Source: Tragulus kanchil
Taxonomy: Eukaryota > Chordata > Mammalia > Artiodactyla > Tragulidae
Length of the DNA: 64,000 nt
NCBI GenBank assembly: GCA_022376925.1
Contig: JAIOJX010000001.1
Location: 41,432,949 to 41,496,948 of the forward strand
Reading direction: 5' to 3'
Shown: positions 61,295 through 64,000 of the stretch, piece after piece
How the letters are laid out: each line of letters begins with the position of its first letter
How positions within the stretch are numbered: position 1 is the first letter of the stretch
Made by a program: the position numbers and the translations under genes
The notes under the pieces: generated by a model
Told to the model about the DNA's origin: nothing
Database searches by the model: none
What the model saw: only the letters and a program-made list of their open reading frames with translations

Positions 61295-63592
61295 TATGTG
61301 CTGTATTTATTTTAGTATAGACATACATCCACAACCTTTTCCAGATGATAGAAGGAGAGGAAGACTTTACTAACTTACTTGATGTATGAGGCAGACATTG
61401 CTCTGTATTAAGCCAGATAAAGATGTTACATCAAGAAAATATATAGACTACTATCTACCATGAGCATAGATGCAAAAATCTTCAACAAATATTAGGAAAT
61501 CAAATCCAGCAATGTACACAAATAACTTTGCACCATGCCTATTAGGGTTTACTAGAATTTTTCTTTTTAGTTTGTTTCAACATTTGAACATCGGTCAATG
61601 TAATTCAACACATGACACATTTAGGAAGAATCATGGAATCATATGACTGACACAGACAAAGCTTTTGATAAAATCCAATATCCATTCTTGATAAAAAGTT
61701 TGAACATACTTATAATAGAGAGGAATTTTCTTAGTTTTTAAAAAAATCAATAAAAACTCTACAGCTACTTAATGGTGAGAAAATGATCTTTCAACCCTAA
61801 AAGTGAGAATAGTGTATAAAAAAATGAACTCTAAATGTACATTTCTTAGTTAAGGCAACCAGTCTAAGAAGGTTACATTCTTTTTGATTCACATTATATG
61901 ACTACAGTAGTAGTAAAAATCAGTGGTTACCATAGGCCTGCAAGGAAGAGAGGAGGATTTGAATAGGTGAAGCACAGAAAATTATTGAGACTAGAGGAAC
62001 TGTTGGATATGATCCTGTAAGTATGAACACGTCACTACTTTTTTTGGTCAAAACCATAGGAGTTAGTCTTAATGTATGTAAATTAAAAAAAAGTCCTATA
62101 TGAGGTCAAGGAAATCCCAAGGTGGAAGGCAAAACACGACAAAACCAGCTAGCTATATTACGAATATATGAAACAGTTTCTCTGAAAGGAGGTGGGGGAA
62201 TAAGTTCAAGACCGAAGTACCTTTGAAATCAAGTGGAGTCTATATATTTAAAACAAAAGAAACTGTATAGAAATACTAAGGTCTATTTGATAAAATTTTC
62301 TCTCATGGAAGGTATGGGTTAACAACTATGATATTTTTATATGTGTACACAGGAATTGAACTATTAACTAAATAGACAGTGAATGGTAAGAGCCAAGATT
62401 GTCACTATTGGTGTGGAAATTTATCGTTAAGCAAGGGAAGGAGGTATGTGCTGTATTTATTTTAGTATAGACATACATCCACAACCTTTTCCAGATGATA
62501 GAAGGAGAGGAAGACTTTACTAACTTACTTGATGTATGAGGCAGACATTGCTCTGTATTAAGCCAGATAAAGATGTTACATCAAGAAAATATATAGACTA
62601 CTATCTACCATGAGCATAGATGCAAAATCTTCAACAAATATTAGGAAATCAAATCCAGCAATGTACACAAATAACTTTGCACCATGCCTATTAGGGTTTA
62701 CTAGAATTTTTCTTTTAGTTTGCTTCAACATTTGAACATCGGTCAATGTAATTCAACACATGACACATTTAGGAAGAATCATGGAATCATATGACTGACA
62801 CAGACAAAGCTTTTGATAAAATCCAATATCCATTCTTGATAAAAAGTTTGAACATACTTATAATAGAGAGGAATTTTCTTAGTTTTTAAAAAAATCAATA
62901 AAAACTCTACAGCTACTTAATGGTGAGAAAATGATCTTTCAACCCTAAAAGTGAGAATAGTGTATAAAAAAATGAACTCTAAATGTACATTTCTTAGTTA
63001 AGGCAACCAGTCTAAGAAGGTTACATTCTTTTTGATTCACATTATATGACTACAGTAGTAGTAAAAATCAGTGGTTACCATAGGCCTGCAAGGAAGAGAG
63101 GAGGATTTGAATAGGTGAAGCACAGAAAATTATTGAGACTAGAGGAACTGTTGGATATGATCCTGTAAGTATGAACACGTCACTACTTTTTTTGGTCAAA
63201 ACCATAGGAGTTAGTCTTAATGTATGTAAATTAAAAAAAAGTCCTATATGAGGTCAAGGAAATCCCAAGGTGGAAGGCAAAACACGACAAAACCAGCTAG
63301 CTATATTACGAATATATGAAACAGTTTCTCTGAAAGGAGGTGGGGGAATAAGTTCAAGACCGAAGTACCTTTGAAATCAAGTGGAGTCTATATATTTAAA
63401 ACAAAAGAAACTGTATAGAAATACTAAGGTCTATTTGATAAAATTTTCTCTCATGGAAGGTATGGGTTAACAACTATGATATTTTTATATGTGTACACAG
63501 GAATTGAACTATTAACTAAATAGACAGTGAATGGTAAGAGCCAAGATTGTCACTATTGGTGTGGAAATTTATCGTTAAGCAAGGGAAGGAGG
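61295..63592. repeat. Tandem duplication 13, copies 61295-62444 and 62445-63592
   Basis: Offset 1150 bp at the start, 1148 at the end: one A (AAAAATCTT) and one T (TTTTTAGTTTG) lost in copy 2, plus TTTG/TTGC. The junction is GGAAGGAGG/TATGTGCTG and the right end GGAAGGAGGCCAG. Confidence 0.95.
61440..61850 (+). mobile_element. Old L1 ORF2 reverse-transcriptase-region relic (also 62590-62998)
   Basis: GCATAGATGCAAAAATCTTC, ATCAAATCCAGCAATGTACA, CAAAGCTTTTGATAAAATCC and CTACTTAATGGTGAGAAAAT follow the order of L1 ORF2 around its RT core, with stops throughout. In both duplicated copies. Confidence 0.75.
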
Positions 63593-63794
63593 CCAGAATG
63601 ATGCATGTGGTGATGGATTAAAGTTGGCAATGTCAGTTTGAGCTCACGTTAACTTACTATATATATACAGATGACTGTATATAGAAAATTTTTTAGATAT
63701 TTGTATGCACATTGTTTATTATACAAACATATATCTTTTTGCTTAGTAACTGAATGATCTCTAGGAGACAGTAGTGAGTAGTGGCTTGAAGCAA
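63593..63794. other. No gene recognised
   Basis: AT-rich right flank of duplication 13; nothing recognised. Confidence 0.4.
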
Positions 63795-63796
63795 GA

Positions 63797-63868
63797 CCTT
63801 AATTCCCTGCCCAGGAATTAAATCTGTGTAGCCTGGGTGAAAACCAGGAATCCTGGCCACCAGGGGTT
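63797..63868 (-). mobile_element. tRNA-Glu-derived SINE relic
   Basis: On the minus strand it reads CCCTGGTGGCCAGGATTCCT, then TTTTCACCCAGGCTACACAG and ATTTAATTCCTGGGCAGGGA, an outline of tRNA-Glu with a shortened D-arm region. It ends in no CCA and has mismatches in the B box, so a functional tRNA is unlikely. Confidence 0.45.
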
Positions 63869-64000
63869 AGAGGCTAGAACCAACATTTCTCTGACTCTTG
63901 TCCCCATTGAAAAATGCATTTCTCAAGGAGGAAAAAACTGTAAAAACAGGTACAATGTTTATTATTAGAGACATAGCACAAGTGGGAGAGCACATAGAGA

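Noticed and set aside
1..63592. CRISPR-like or satellite array
   Set aside because: Each locus has only two copies (three in one case) of a long unit, without short repeats and spacers, and different loci share no sequence.
63797..63868. Functional tRNA-Glu gene
   Set aside because: The D-arm region is shortened and the B box is degraded; it fits a SINE relic better.

Overview
The window is nuclear DNA from a ruminant mammal, in a gene-poor, AT-rich and repeat-rich region. The evidence is the interspersed repeats: tRNA-derived Bov-tA SINEs on both strands, two BovB/Bov-A type 3' tails, several 3' ends of the ruminant L1 family, and CHR-type tRNA-Glu SINEs typical of cetartiodactyls, over an older mammalian layer (MIR, L2, MER5, MLT1, old L1). 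The one gene I recognise, PRR32, is X-linked in human (Xq25, from memory), so the window is probably part of the X chromosome. The species is not certain. Classic pecoran SINE dimers were not noticed, while a CHR-derived SINE with near-perfect target-site duplications is frequent, so a ruminant lineage other than cattle is possible.

The only supported protein-coding gene is PRR32, on the minus strand at about 40,750-42,600. Its coding sequence can be built as two exons: a 20-nt first coding exon (42556-42575) and a long second exon (40927-41791). A GT donor and an AG acceptor fit, and the reading frame joins across the 764-nt intron to give 294 residues. A poly(A) signal lies at 40769-40774.

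The dominant and strange feature is a series of 13 direct tandem duplications. Each has a unit of about 1.07-1.18 kb and near-identical copies: 1-2051, 7145-9400, 10165-12420, 12001-14173, 22368-24564, 27939-30156, 34682-36831, 37353-39459, 42863-45037, 52405-54750, 54811-56941, 57743-60095 and 61295-63592. They share no sequence with each other, only length and head-to-tail arrangement. Differences between copies are mostly single-base homopolymer changes, microsatellite length changes and small end deletions. Several junctions lie inside or beside SINEs. The simplest reading is unmerged contig ends or unmerged alleles left in the assembly; if the duplications are real they would be a remarkable phenomenon. 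About 14 kb of the window is affected.

Layout: 1-7 kb, duplicated block, L1 3' ends and SINEs; 7-14 kb, three duplicated blocks, two of them chained, over an old L1 ORF2 relic; 14-22 kb, L1 and SINE fragments and a possible LTR; 22-31 kb, two duplicated blocks plus MIR, L2 and old L1; 31-34 kb, two antisense L1 3' ends and a 92-97 bp inverted repeat; 34-40 kb, two duplicated blocks; 40.7-42.8 kb, PRR32 with its 5' flank; 42.9-45 kb, duplicated block; 45-52 kb, old repeats and microsatellites; 52-64 kb, four closely packed duplicated blocks. No RNA gene, CRISPR array or prokaryotic system is present.
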